Notes under the pieces: generated by a model | What the model was told of the DNA's origin: nothing | Databases searched by the model: none | Seen by the model: only the letters and a program-made list of their open reading frames with translations | In this document: in pieces, positions 44,098 through 52,567 of the stretch | Layout of the letters: every line of letters begins with the position of its first letter | How positions within the stretch are numbered: position 1 is the first letter of the stretch | Origin: Peptococcaceae bacterium | GTDB taxonomy: Bacteria; Bacillota; Desulfitobacteriia; Desulfitobacteriales; Syntrophobotulaceae | DNA: 64,000 bases | Assembly: GCA_012517475.1 (NCBI GenBank) | Contig: JAAYUV010000025.1 | Coordinates: forward strand, 1-64,000 | Direction: 5' to 3' | Program-made: the position numbers and the translations under genes

Positions 44098-46811
44098 TTT
44101 TTCATCCTTGTCCTTTCCACATAAGCTGCTGCCTGGGCCGCAGCCGCACCCGCGTGCAAGATGGAATCCGGAATATCCTTTGCTCCTGACGCTGCCCCCG
44201 CGACAAATACTCCTTCTATACTGGTCCTGGCAGGACTGATATCTTCATCGATTTCTTTGACAAAGAAATGTTCGTCCGTTTCCAAGCTGGCATTCTGGAA
44301 CAAGTTCTTGGCATCGGGACTGGCCAGAAGGCCCACGGACAAAACTACCAGATCATGTTCTGCTTCCATGACTTTCCCGCCGTTATTGATATCTTCATAA
44401 AAGAGGGTCAAATTCCCGTCATCTTTCTCCCGGATCCCGGCAATTCTTCCTTTGACAAAATTGGCTCCCATATCCTTTGCCTGCTGGTAAAATTCTTCAT
44501 ACCCTTTGCCAAAGGCCCGAACGTCAATGTAATATACTGTGACATCAGCCAGTGGCAAGGCTCCCATAATCAGCTGGTTCTGCTTCACGGAATACATGCA
44601 GCAAACTCCTGAGCACAGAGAGTTATTTACGGCCTGATCTCTGGAACCGGTACAAAGCACATAGGCGATATTTTCCGGAACTTTGCCGTCGTGCGGGCGC
44701 AACACCGTATTATAAGGACGGGTAGGGGACAATAATCTGTCCATCTGCATCCCGGTAATGACGTTTTTGTATTTTCCATATCCATACTGTGGTTTAAGCT
44801 TGGCGGGGAAGAGATTAAAGCCTGTGGAAACGATCACGGAACCCACTTCAACTACTTTTTTCTCTTCTTTCATCGACAAGTCGATCGCTTTAGCCGGACA
44901 GGTATGAACACAAGTCTGACATTCAGAGCAAACCCCGCAGTCCAGACACCTTCCCGCGCTGTACCTGGCTTCCTCTTCCGTCAACGGGAGCTCTGTTTCC
45001 GTAAAATCAAGATCTTTGGAAAGCAAGGTTTTGTTATTTGCAACGGGAATAAGCTTTCTGTAATTTTGCTGCCGGGCGATAACCTTGTCTTTGTCCACCA
45101 CCGGCATCTTGTATTCATACTCTCGGGCATGCACACCTTCCAGGCTTTCGTCATTCAAGAAGCAATCTATAAAGAACGCCGCCTTACGCCCTTGTCCCAC
45201 AGCCTCGACAATCATGGAAGGGCCGGTTACCACATCTCCTCCGGCAAAAACATGAGGAACTGAAGTCTGAAGAGTTTCGGGGTTTACCACGAGGGTTTCG
45301 TTGGAATTAACTTGCAAGAGCTTCTGAAAAGCCTTGGTCTCAGGCTCCAGACCGATCGCAGTAATGACCATATCGACTTCCGTCCGGTATTCGGACCCTT
45401 TCACTGGCACAGGTTTTCTCCGCCCACCGGCATCCGGTTCGCCCAATTCCATTTTGATGCTTTCCACTTGGGCAAGTATCCCACCGGAACCGGTATATTT
45501 TACAGGTGTACTCAGATATTCAAACTCGATCCCCTCATCTTCCGCAGCCTGAATTTCCCAATCGTGAGCGGGCATTTCCGCCCTGCTCCGGCGGTATTGA
45601 ACTATAACCTTTTTCGCCCCAAGCCTTACTGCCACTCTCGCTGAATCTATGGCGACATTCCCACCGCCGACCACGACGACAGTCTTATCCTTTAAGGAAA
45701 CATCTTTTCCGAGGTTTACTTCCCGCAGGAAATCAATACAACTGATAACACCCCCCAGGTTTTCTCCCTCAATCTCCATTTTCCGGGTGCCATGCGTTCC
45801 CGATGCTACAAATATTGCTTCATATCCTTGATCCTTCAGTTCATTCAGGTCATCTATCCGTACTCCGGTCTTGATCTCAACGCCCAGAGCTGTTACATTC
45901 CGGATATCCCTGTCGACTACATCTTTAGGGAGTCTGTATGAGGGTATCGCCGTTCTCAGCATCCCTCCCGGTTCGGAGGCGGCTTCAAAAATTGTTACCG
46001 GATAACCTTTCCGGGCAAGAAAGAATGCCGCGGTCAAACCTGCCGGCCCTGAGCCCACAACCGCTACTTTTTTATCCTTTCGTTCTTCCGATACGCCATA
46101 GGCCGGCTGGACATGATCTTTGTAATACTCATCAGCGACAAATCGTTTGATTCTCCGAATAGAGATCGGCCCTTCCAGCCTGCCTCTGGCACATTCCCCT
46201 TCACACGGGGCATAACAGGCCCTGCCCAGACTGCCTACGAGAGGAGCATTTTCCAGCACAAGGTTGAAAGCTTCTTCATATTTTCCTCCTCTGACCAGGG
46301 CCGTATAACCATGCGCTTTTATTCCCGCCGGACAGGTATAGGTGCACGGGGAGGTCCCTTCTCTTTCGATGACAGCCTTTTTGGGGACAGACTGAGGAAA
46401 GGCAATGTAAGCCGCCCTTCTCGCAACCATGTCAAAGTTAAATTGATCCGGAACCGCTACGTTGCAGTTCATTTCGCATTCGCGGCAGCCTGTGCAAAGA
46501 TTTTCATTAATGAAGGTAGGCTTTTTGAGTACTGTTACCTCAAATTTGCCTGCCTTGTTCCTTTTTATTTCTTTCACTTCGGAATAGGTCATGACGTCGA
46601 TATTGGGGTGGTGAATCGTTGAGGCCATTTTGGGTGTGGAAATACAGCTTGCACAGTCCAATGTGGGAAAAACCTTGCTGAGCAAAATCATTTTGCCGCC
46701 GACACTGGCTTCTTTCTCTACCACCAAGACTTTATAACCCATATCCCCGAGTTTCAGGGCGGACTCCATCCCCCCGATACCGCTGCCGATCACAAGAACA
46801 TCATAGTTCAT
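44094..46811 (-). CDS. HdrA-like protein with an inserted GltD-type NAD(P)H oxidoreductase domain
   Basis: The 905-aa protein opens as HdrA (FAD motif GSGIGGMESALKL, PTLDCASCISTP, ferredoxin motif CTGCRECEMNC). From ~residue 150 to ~570 it carries a GltD-like domain: CTYTCPAGI and CYAPCEGEC cluster ligands, FAD site GSGPAGLTAAFFLARKG, and NAD(P) site VVGGGNVAIDSARVA. After that the HdrA C-terminal half resumes, with CLDCGVCSECQTCVHTCP and SGVCCMYSVKQ. It could feed NAD(P)H electrons into the Hdr complex. It is 3 bases after the flpD-like gene. Confidence 0.9.
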   Translation of the reverse strand: MNYDVLVIGSGIGGMESALKLGDMGYKVLVVEKEASVGGKMILLSKVFPTLDCASCISTPKMASTIHHPNIDVMTYSEVKEIKRNKAGKFEVTVLKKPTFINENLCTGCRECEMNCNVAVPDQFNFDMVARRAAYIAFPQSVPKKAVIEREGTSPCTYTCPAGIKAHGYTALVRGGKYEEAFNLVLENAPLVGSLGRACYAPCEGECARGRLEGPISIRRIKRFVADEYYKDHVQPAYGVSEERKDKKVAVVGSGPAGLTAAFFLARKGYPVTIFEAASEPGGMLRTAIPSYRLPKDVVDRDIRNVTALGVEIKTGVRIDDLNELKDQGYEAIFVASGTHGTRKMEIEGENLGGVISCIDFLREVNLGKDVSLKDKTVVVVGGGNVAIDSARVAVRLGAKKVIVQYRRSRAEMPAHDWEIQAAEDEGIEFEYLSTPVKYTGSGGILAQVESIKMELGEPDAGGRRKPVPVKGSEYRTEVDMVITAIGLEPETKAFQKLLQVNSNETLVVNPETLQTSVPHVFAGGDVVTGPSMIVEAVGQGRKAAFFIDCFLNDESLEGVHAREYEYKMPVVDKDKVIARQQNYRKLIPVANNKTLLSKDLDFTETELPLTEEEARYSAGRCLDCGVCSECQTCVHTCPAKAIDLSMKEEKKVVEVGSVIVSTGFNLFPAKLKPQYGYGKYKNVITGMQMDRLLSPTRPYNTVLRPHDGKVPENIAYVLCTGSRDQAVNNSLCSGVCCMYSVKQNQLIMGALPLADVTVYYIDVRAFGKGYEEFYQQAKDMGANFVKGRIAGIREKDDGNLTLFYEDINNGGKVMEAEHDLVVLSVGLLASPDAKNLFQNASLETDEHFFVKEIDEDISPARTSIEGVFVAGAASGAKDIPDSILHAGAAAAQAAAYVERTRMKK

Positions 46812-46814
46812 TTC

Positions 46815-47243
46815 TTATCCCTTCCTGGCAGATCCGAGTTTTTTTAAAGACTCGGAGAATTCTTTCATATGATTGACAAAAGGTTCAGCACAAACGGAAC
46901 AAATTGCGGACATCCTTAATCTTTGCGGTTCATATCCATGCTGGGTAAGAAGTTCCTGTGCCTCATGCACGATATGAGAGGTTCTTTCGGCACAATCCGG
47001 CAAGTAGGCACACTCTTCCCCGTCCGCAGCCAGAAAAACCCCGTCAAAACCCTTTTCCACCGCATAGAGAATCCATTCAGGCTTCACCCCGCTGGTACAG
47101 GGCATGCTGATCACCGATACCGAAGGGGAATAATGCAGGTGTGAGCTTCCGGCAAAGTCTATTCCCGGGTCTGAAATATTGTTGGTTGAAAAGACAAGGA
47201 TTTTCGGTGTAAAATCCTTGTCTGTGCTTGCCTGCCCTTGCAT
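46815..47243 (-). CDS. MvhD/FlpD-like iron-sulfur subunit
   Basis: The 142-aa protein matches the MvhD family. Cysteines in SVISMPCTSGV, DGEECAYLPDC and ICSVCAEPFV would hold a [2Fe-2S] cluster passing electrons to HdrA. It follows tusA by one base and precedes the large HdrA fusion. Confidence 0.88.
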   Translation of the reverse strand: MQGQASTDKDFTPKILVFSTNNISDPGIDFAGSSHLHYSPSVSVISMPCTSGVKPEWILYAVEKGFDGVFLAADGEECAYLPDCAERTSHIVHEAQELLTQHGYEPQRLRMSAICSVCAEPFVNHMKEFSESLKKLGSARKG

Positions 47244-47244
47244 A

Positions 47245-47499
47245 CTACTTCATCCTCTTAATATAAAGTTTATAAGTTCCCGCATCATCGATGACTCCCA
47301 AAAACTCATGTCCCATCTTTTTAGACCAAGCGGGGATGTCTTTCTGGGTTCCTGAGTCAGTAGCGAGAATCTCCATCACTTCTCCAACTTTAACATCCAC
47401 AATTGCTTTTTTTGCAGCAAGAATAGGACCCGGGCAGGAAGTACCTCTGGCATCTACCACTTTGTTAACAATCATGTTTTTCAGTTCGTCGTTTGTCAT
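47245..47499 (-). CDS. TusA family sulfur carrier leading the Hdr cluster
   Basis: The 84-aa protein has the active-site motif RGTSCPGPILAAKKA (CPxP) that carries sulfur as a persulfide. It is the first gene of the cluster and is joined tightly to the flpD-like gene. Combined with the distal DsrE it suggests that sulfane sulfur is the substrate or product of the Hdr complex (inference). Confidence 0.92.
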   Translation of the reverse strand: MTNDELKNMIVNKVVDARGTSCPGPILAAKKAIVDVKVGEVMEILATDSGTQKDIPAWSKKMGHEFLGVIDDAGTYKLYIKRMK

Positions 47500-47649
47500 G
47501 TTATAAAATCCTCCTCACACTTTGTGAATAACATCACTTTTTTAAAATTGTGGTTCACTTAGCTATATTGTAATATTATAATATTCAAATATCAAGATGT
47601 TGTTCGCAAAAAAATATCCCTTCTCGCAAAGGAATTTTTATTTTCTATT

Positions 47650-47999
47650 TCATTTAACTATTTGCCATTTTTGCCTTTCCATATTCCAGCAAAACACTGC
47701 ACCGCTCTGTCGGGGAACAGGAATTTCTTCAAGATATCTTTGCTCAAGAAGTATTTGAAGTCTTTCCCTGTCGCTGCCCGTTCCCTGAAAAATGCTGCCG
47801 CCTGCACCCTCCTGAGCCAATATATAATAGGCAGTAGCCGAATTCAACAAGATTACCGAAGTTTCATCAGCCGCCAGGGCTTTTGATTTCATATAGCCTC
47901 GTGCTGAAAACAAAAACAGAACCCCAAGAATTGCGACAATAATCATAAATTCCAATAAAATTAACCCTTTTTCCCTTTGGCCGCTTCTAAAAGATTCAT
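47650..47999 (-). pseudogene. Type IV prepilin-like gene with a frameshift in the leader
   Basis: From 47955 down the frame reads a class of pilin N-terminus: LILLEFMIIVAILGVLFLF with the conserved Glu5, then a 75-residue globular part. The only good start, ATG at 47999, encodes MNLLEAAKGKKG, an ideal prepilin leader ending in Gly, but one reading frame off. One extra base in the A5 tract (47968-47972) joins them exactly. This is either a sequencing error, a recent mutation or phase variation. No pilus assembly genes are near. Confidence 0.65.
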
Positions 48000-48144
48000 T
48001 AAAGAATTTCCCTGCCCCTTGTCCTAGATTCTATTTCAATATATGCCGGACAGAACGGGTTAATCCCTTTTAAAGCAAAAAGTCCTGCATTCGGTTTATT
48101 TACCCTTACAGAACTTTATTGGCTAATTGTTAATAGTTTTTAAG

Positions 48145-48480
48145 TTATTTTCTTTCCTTGGCCGTCCCGATCATCACTGTTCTGAAGTCACAGCCGATGT
48201 AGACTTTTTTGCCGCCGGGCAAAGCGTATGTACAATGGGAAGATTCATTGGTCCAATCGTCGACAACCGGTCCAAGAAGGTCAATAATCGATTCCAAACC
48301 ATTTTCTTCATCAATGACCTCCGTTGTCGCAAAACCGTAAGCCGAAGAATTGCTCTCATGAATCTCAAAAGGCACCAGTTCACAGTCCTCCGGTAAAAGT
48401 GCCAGCACCTTTACAATATGTTTCTTTTTCAGACCGCTTTCCAGCGGTACCATCCAGGCCGCTGCATGAAAATCAGACAA
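48145..48480 (-). CDS. Hypothetical protein, 111 aa, in the fluoride-riboswitch operon
   Basis: Start TTG at 48480 after GGAGG. The protein is soluble and acidic with blocks PEDCELVPFEIHESNSSA and TYALPGGKKVYIGCDFRTV. It follows the DUF190 gene by 15 bases, so it is probably co-transcribed with crcB under fluoride control. I do not recognise the family. Confidence 0.7.
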   Translation of the reverse strand: MSDFHAAAWMVPLESGLKKKHIVKVLALLPEDCELVPFEIHESNSSAYGFATTEVIDEENGLESIIDLLGPVVDDWTNESSHCTYALPGGKKVYIGCDFRTVMIGTAKERK

Positions 48481-48495
48481 GGAAACTGCCTCCTT

Positions 48496-48870
48496 TTATT
48501 GCGGATTTCCGTCCTTTTTGATTTTATCAGGTTCCCTCTTAGGAGAATACCTGATAATCTCCAGGTCTTCTACTGTAATAAGCCCTTCTTGAACCGCTTC
48601 ATCCAAAAAGGGTATGATTTTTTCAATATATTCGATGCTGTCAACGATATCAATGACAATGGGAAGGTCATGCGAAAGCTCAAGTATCTTCGCTGTTTTT
48701 ATCCGGGAATTTGCGCCGAAACCTTCTATTCCCCTGAAAACGGTCACACCTGCAAGGCCCAGTTCCTTAGCCTTTAAGACGATAGTATGGTATAGAACCG
48801 TTCCTTTGTATTTACTCGCTTCCCCGATGTAAATCCGAATTCTGCGAGCCTGTCCGGAAATTTTAGGCAT
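48496..48870 (-). CDS. DUF190 family PII-like protein
   Basis: The 124-aa protein matches DUF190: RRIRIYIGEASKYKG, GLAGVTVFRGIEGFG and LPIVIDIVDS, a ferredoxin-like PII fold. DUF190 genes commonly accompany crcB, and a role in fluoride or ion sensing is suspected but unproven. ATG after AGGGGG. Confidence 0.9.
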   Translation of the reverse strand: MPKISGQARRIRIYIGEASKYKGTVLYHTIVLKAKELGLAGVTVFRGIEGFGANSRIKTAKILELSHDLPIVIDIVDSIEYIEKIIPFLDEAVQEGLITVEDLEIIRYSPKREPDKIKKDGNPQ

Positions 48871-48965
48871 AATAAAATCCCCCTTACATGTTCATTCCCT
48901 AATTCTTATAAACCCATATAGAATTTTAGAATGACTCTCCTCTCCGGATTTAAATTCATTTTGTG

Positions 48966-49340
48966 CTACATGAGACGCGCCAGCTCCATACCCAAGTATA
49001 CTCCTAAAAAACCGATAATAATGCTGAATAAAGTATAGATCCCTGCCGTAAAGAGTTGTCCGTCTTTGATCAGCATAATATTTTCATACCCAAAAGTGGA
49101 AAAGGTAGTAAAGGCGCCGATAAAACCGATTCCTAAAGCAAGCCTGATTTCCGGGCTTACCGTAAGTTTGTCCAGAAACAAGGTATTTAAGAAGCCCAAT
49201 AAAAATGCGCCGCTAATATTAATGATAAAAGTATGGAGAGGAAAAGCATGGATCCACTTATTGGATACCCAGCTTCCGAAACCGTAGCGCAGGATTGCTC
49301 CGAATGCCCCTCCGACAGCCACAAAGAGGTAATTCATCAT
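48966..49340 (-). CDS. crcB: Fluoride channel CrcB/Fluc
   Basis: The 124-aa protein has four membrane helices with GGAFGAILRYGFGSW, the pore-region NISGAFLLGFLNT and GFIGAFTTFSTFGYE that form the Phe box and sodium site. Fluc channels release fluoride. The upstream fluoride riboswitch supports the assignment. Double ATG start after GGAG. Confidence 0.95.
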   Translation of the reverse strand: MMNYLFVAVGGAFGAILRYGFGSWVSNKWIHAFPLHTFIINISGAFLLGFLNTLFLDKLTVSPEIRLALGIGFIGAFTTFSTFGYENIMLIKDGQLFTAGIYTLFSIIIGFLGVYLGMELARLM

Positions 49341-49387
49341 GTGCGGTCTTACTCCTTATTTTATATGTATTTTTCCAAACAGAAAAC

Positions 49388-49415
49388 CCCTACCTGGCTA
49401 TACCCATATATAGCC
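49388..49415 (-). terminator. Terminator of the fluoride riboswitch
   Basis: GGCTATA (49396-49402) pairs with TATAGCC (49409-49415). On the minus strand AGGTAGGGGTTTTCTGTTT follows. Confidence 0.75.
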
Positions 49416-49462
49416 GGCAGGAGCCATTAACCTTAAGGTAAAAAGCGAGCCCCATCGCTTTA
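49416..49462 (-). promoter_or_regulatory. Fluoride riboswitch (crcB motif)
   Basis: On the minus strand AGCGATGGGGCTCGCT (49459-49444) is the conserved first stem-loop, and AATGGCTCCTGCC (49428-49416) is the pseudoknot-forming end of the aptamer. It precedes crcB and a terminator, as expected for switch-on by fluoride. Confidence 0.88.
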
Positions 49463-49491
49463 TTTGTTATATTTTATCCTTAATATTAGAA

Positions 49492-49596
49492 TCATGCAAG
49501 TATTTCCGCTATTTCCTTTGATTTTAAAACCTTGCCATAAGAAACCACTTTCTCATTAATAACCAGAGCGGGGAGCGACATAGGAATAATAATTCG
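49492..49596 (-). pseudogene. C-terminal remnant of a small thioredoxin-like redox protein
   Basis: The minus-strand frame reads RIIIPMSLPALVINEKVVSY followed by a GKVLKSKEIAEILA end. This is the cis-proline strand and tail of MTH895-type small thioredoxins. The part with the CxxC active site is missing. It lies between the fluoride riboswitch and the 54-aa gene. Confidence 0.65.
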
Positions 49597-49727
49597 TTTT
49601 AAAATCGGTTATAATATTAAAAATAGTGGTTTTGACCGTAAAGATGATTATAAGTGACTTGGGAGCCATTGAAATCATTCAGGATTAGTTAAGGTTTTTA
49701 AGGATAACAGGTTAAAGGAAGATAACG

Positions 49728-49892
49728 ATGAGCAGTAATTTCAATCAGGACGACGTTGACGATATCAGGAAAACCCAGCAAACCATTATGAACAACCAGC
49801 AAACGATCATAAACAATCAAAAGCTAATCATTCAAAATCAAAGCAAATTGGATACGATTATGCAAAAACTGGATAAACATAACCTCGGTTAG
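49728..49892 (+). CDS. 54-aa Gln/Asn-rich heptad-repeat protein
   Basis: ATG at 49728 after AAAGGAAG. After 14 residues it consists of seven-residue repeats with Ile at fixed places (TQQTIMN, NQQTIIN, NQKLIIQ, NQSKLDT, IMQKLDK). These predict a short parallel coiled coil with polar Asn/Gln flanks. Terminators follow. It could be a phage-like or oligomerising peptide. No family recognised. Confidence 0.65.
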   Translation: MSSNFNQDDVDDIRKTQQTIMNNQQTIINNQKLIIQNQSKLDTIMQKLDKHNLG

Positions 49893-49899
49893 AAAACTG

Positions 49900-49925
49900 A
49901 AACCCGATTTCCAACCCGGGTTTAT
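49900..49925 (+). terminator. Possible terminator after the heptad-repeat gene
   Basis: AAACCCG (49900-49906) pairs with CGGGTTT (49917-49923), followed by ATCTATCTT. Confidence 0.5.
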
Positions 49926-49957
49926 CTATCTTCAAAATACTATGCGCTGCCAAATGC

Positions 49958-49987
49958 AGGAACCGGCTATTTGCCGGTTCCTGTTTT
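49958..49987. terminator. Strong terminator between the 54-aa gene and the TVP38 gene
   Basis: AGGAACCGGC (49958-49967) and GCCGGTTCCT (49973-49982) are perfect 10-bp arms with a 5-base loop, and GTTTTA follows on the plus strand. Confidence 0.8.
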
Positions 49988-49989
49988 AC

Positions 49990-50634
49990 CTACCTCCTGT
50001 GATCCAATACAAACTTTTTCCGGTTTAGCAGATAACTTGCAGCCCAAAAAGCCCCAACCCCTATTCCGCCCAACAACAGCCAATACCATGTTTTCATGGT
50101 TATTCCCATAAATAACAAGGCTGTTCCAACATAATAAGGAATGATGGATATGGCTGCTGTCCAAAGGTAGGGCCACAGCCGGATAGAAGGAATAATCCCG
50201 GCGATATAATTTACCGCAAACGCAGGCAAAGGAAGTAATCTGGCTACAAACAAGCCTACTGTTCCTTTTCGTTCAACCCAGCCATTCACAATTTCGAAGC
50301 GTTCAGGGGTGATCACTTTTCGCATCAGATCTTGTCCATATTGTCTGGCGATAAAAAATATGATTAATGCGCTTACAATTGAGCCTAACCAGGAAAGAAC
50401 TGCTCCCCATATAACGCCATAGATTTTGAGATACATCATGAGAAGAGTCTCTGAAGGCACAGGTGTCATGCAAAGCAGGGCCATCAAGAAAACAGCCAGT
50501 ATTGTGCCCGACCATCCTAGTTTCAAAATAACTGCAGAAATGGCATTTTGCCGGTCAAAATAGAAAAAGGCAGATACCAGGCCGGCTGCAATCAAGATCA
50601 ATATAACCGCAATCAAACTGCTATTTTTCTTCAT
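49990..50634 (-). CDS. TVP38/TMEM64 family (VTT domain) membrane protein
   Basis: The 214-aa protein has about five membrane segments and the VTT-domain motif block ARLLPLPAFAVNYIAGI with the preceding GSIVSALIIFFIARQYG. The family is related to DedA and proposed to move lipids or ions. The start at 50634 has AGGAG 6 bases upstream. An ATG at 50649 includes that site. Confidence 0.88.
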   Translation of the reverse strand: MKKNSSLIAVILILIAAGLVSAFFYFDRQNAISAVILKLGWSGTILAVFLMALLCMTPVPSETLLMMYLKIYGVIWGAVLSWLGSIVSALIIFFIARQYGQDLMRKVITPERFEIVNGWVERKGTVGLFVARLLPLPAFAVNYIAGIIPSIRLWPYLWTAAISIIPYYVGTALLFMGITMKTWYWLLLGGIGVGAFWAASYLLNRKKFVLDHRR

Positions 50635-50821
50635 AGATGCTCCTAACAACTGTTTTAATCCTATATTAGAACAAAAATTACCATTATACGTTTTGGCATT
50701 ATACGAGACTCTGCTGATTGTTTATATTTATTCTTTTTTATTTATTTCTTTTGTATTGATGATTAAGATACTATAATAGAAACAGTATTTGGATAAATTA
50801 CCCAAATTACACGCAAGGGAT

Positions 50822-52483
50822 ATGGAGAAGAAAAACGTGCAAATAGTTTATTTTTTATTTCTGCTTGTAAATAGTGCAAAAATAGCTATTTTTAACTTGT
50901 TTCTGCTTAACGAACGGAAGCCGGCAATGATTTTATATAAATTTGTTTATACTTTTTTCTGGATGACGTTTATTTACCTTGGCCTGATTTTTAATTCCAT
51001 GATTCTATTAATAGGATTTTATCTTTTCCAACTGATTTATTTGAACATTTGCATGTCCTATTTTAACTTTTATTCTTATTTTCTCCATCTGCCTCAAAGC
51101 ATTAAGCTTATCCGGGAATCCCTTGATGTTGTGCGCCATAAATCCGTACCCAGAAACGCCAATCAACTTCTTGCTGTTATGGATTTACCTTTATTTTTAC
51201 CTGCTGTAATTTTATATGACCAAAATGTGATTCTCGAAATGGAATACTACGCGAACTTCTCAGTTTTTACAAGCCTGGTGTTGATTCTCCTATTTGAATT
51301 GTTTCACGGGCTAAAGAGGAAATCCTTGTTCCACTTGGTTAGAACCTATCCCGGCAGCGAACTCGAAGTCGTGTCCAACTATGGAACTCTGATCAATCTC
51401 TTGATCGATTTTTGCTTATTTCACAGATACGATAAAATTACAAGACAATTTGATTATGGAAAGCCTTTGGTGTTAAAGGGAAAAAAACGGAACAAACCGA
51501 ATTTTGTCGTAATCCAGTTGGAATCCCTTGATTCTAATGCTATTCATCTATGCTATCAGGGAAAAAGTGTAATGCCTTTCCTTCATTCCCTTTCTGAGGA
51601 AAGCATCTATTATCCTTTTATGCTCAATTACCATAAGGCCGGGGGCACTTCCGATGCCGAATTTTCCATTATAAACAGCGTCGAGCCCTTAAGCAACTTT
51701 CCTTCCATTAAGATTCCTTCATATCATTATAAAAATTCCTTCGTAAGGTTATTATCTGAAAATGCTTATCACACCGCGGTTTTCCATGGAAATCAAGGGA
51801 GCTATTACCAGAGGGATAAAGCCTTTATGAAAATGGGCTTTGACAAGTTTTATGATATCAAAGAAATGAATTTAAAAGAAGTTGGCTGGGGTGCACCCGA
51901 TCATGAAGTATTCCAATTCGTTATCGATCAAATCCGAAAGCAGACCCCTCCTTTCTTTTATTACATCATTTCGATGAGTAACCATTGCAGGTTTACCAAT
52001 GCTAACTGCTATTACCAAAATCACGAATACCAATCCATCAAAAACAATGACCTGAAAAATTTCTATAATTCCCTATCCTATGTAGATACAACGTTAAAAA
52101 CCTTCGTGGAACAAGTAAGATCTTCAGGCGAGGAAACTACTATCATGATTCTTGGAGACCACACTCCCGGCTTACAAAAGAATTTATACCGGGAAGCTTC
52201 CTTGAAAATAGAACAAAGGCATCTGGAATTTGTACCTTTATATATCATAACCCCGGAAAGAAGTATTTATCGGCAGAATGAGATTGTTGCATCTTTCTTG
52301 GATATTGCTCCTACTGTTCTTGAGCTTGCGGGCATTGACACAGAGTATACGACATATGGAAGCAGCCTTTTATCGCCAAACTGTCTAAAAGAAACCATAC
52401 CTTATCGGGGCTATTTCTTTGACCGGAGACAATTGTATAAGGAAATAGAAAAAATAAGCTCAAAAGAAAAGCAACCGGTTTAA
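50822..52483 (+). CDS. LTA-synthase-like sulfatase-fold membrane enzyme
   Basis: The 553-aa protein has about five N-terminal membrane helices and an extracellular alkaline-phosphatase-superfamily domain. VVIQLESLD carries the first metal ligand, AGGTSDAEFS the nucleophile Thr, and MILGDHTPG the second metal site. LtaS enzymes transfer glycerol phosphate or phosphoethanolamine to lipids or glycans. Start ATG at 50822 with AAGGGA close by; GTG at 50837 is possible, with a better-spaced GGAG. Confidence 0.88.
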   Translation: MEKKNVQIVYFLFLLVNSAKIAIFNLFLLNERKPAMILYKFVYTFFWMTFIYLGLIFNSMILLIGFYLFQLIYLNICMSYFNFYSYFLHLPQSIKLIRESLDVVRHKSVPRNANQLLAVMDLPLFLPAVILYDQNVILEMEYYANFSVFTSLVLILLFELFHGLKRKSLFHLVRTYPGSELEVVSNYGTLINLLIDFCLFHRYDKITRQFDYGKPLVLKGKKRNKPNFVVIQLESLDSNAIHLCYQGKSVMPFLHSLSEESIYYPFMLNYHKAGGTSDAEFSIINSVEPLSNFPSIKIPSYHYKNSFVRLLSENAYHTAVFHGNQGSYYQRDKAFMKMGFDKFYDIKEMNLKEVGWGAPDHEVFQFVIDQIRKQTPPFFYYIISMSNHCRFTNANCYYQNHEYQSIKNNDLKNFYNSLSYVDTTLKTFVEQVRSSGEETTIMILGDHTPGLQKNLYREASLKIEQRHLEFVPLYIITPERSIYRQNEIVASFLDIAPTVLELAGIDTEYTTYGSSLLSPNCLKETIPYRGYFFDRRQLYKEIEKISSKEKQPV

Positions 52484-52505
52484 TCTGGGTTGCTTTTCTT
52501 ATTTT
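52464..52505 (+). terminator. Terminator overlapping the end of the sulfatase-fold gene
   Basis: AAGAAAAGCAACC (52464-52476) pairs with GGTTGCTTTTCTT (52488-52500), then ATTTTATTT. The stem starts inside the last codons. Confidence 0.8.
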
Positions 52506-52567
52506 ATTTGCCCTCTCTATCACGGACAATTTAGGCAAGGACATACAATAGTAAGGGGGGATCAATT

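Noticed and set aside
40843-47499. Qmo (quinone-interacting membrane oxidoreductase) complex
   Set aside because: HdrA-like proteins and an MvhD part recall QmoA/B, but no membrane QmoC and no aprAB or dsrAB genes are in the window; TusA/DsrE and HdrB/C fit a soluble Hdr complex better.
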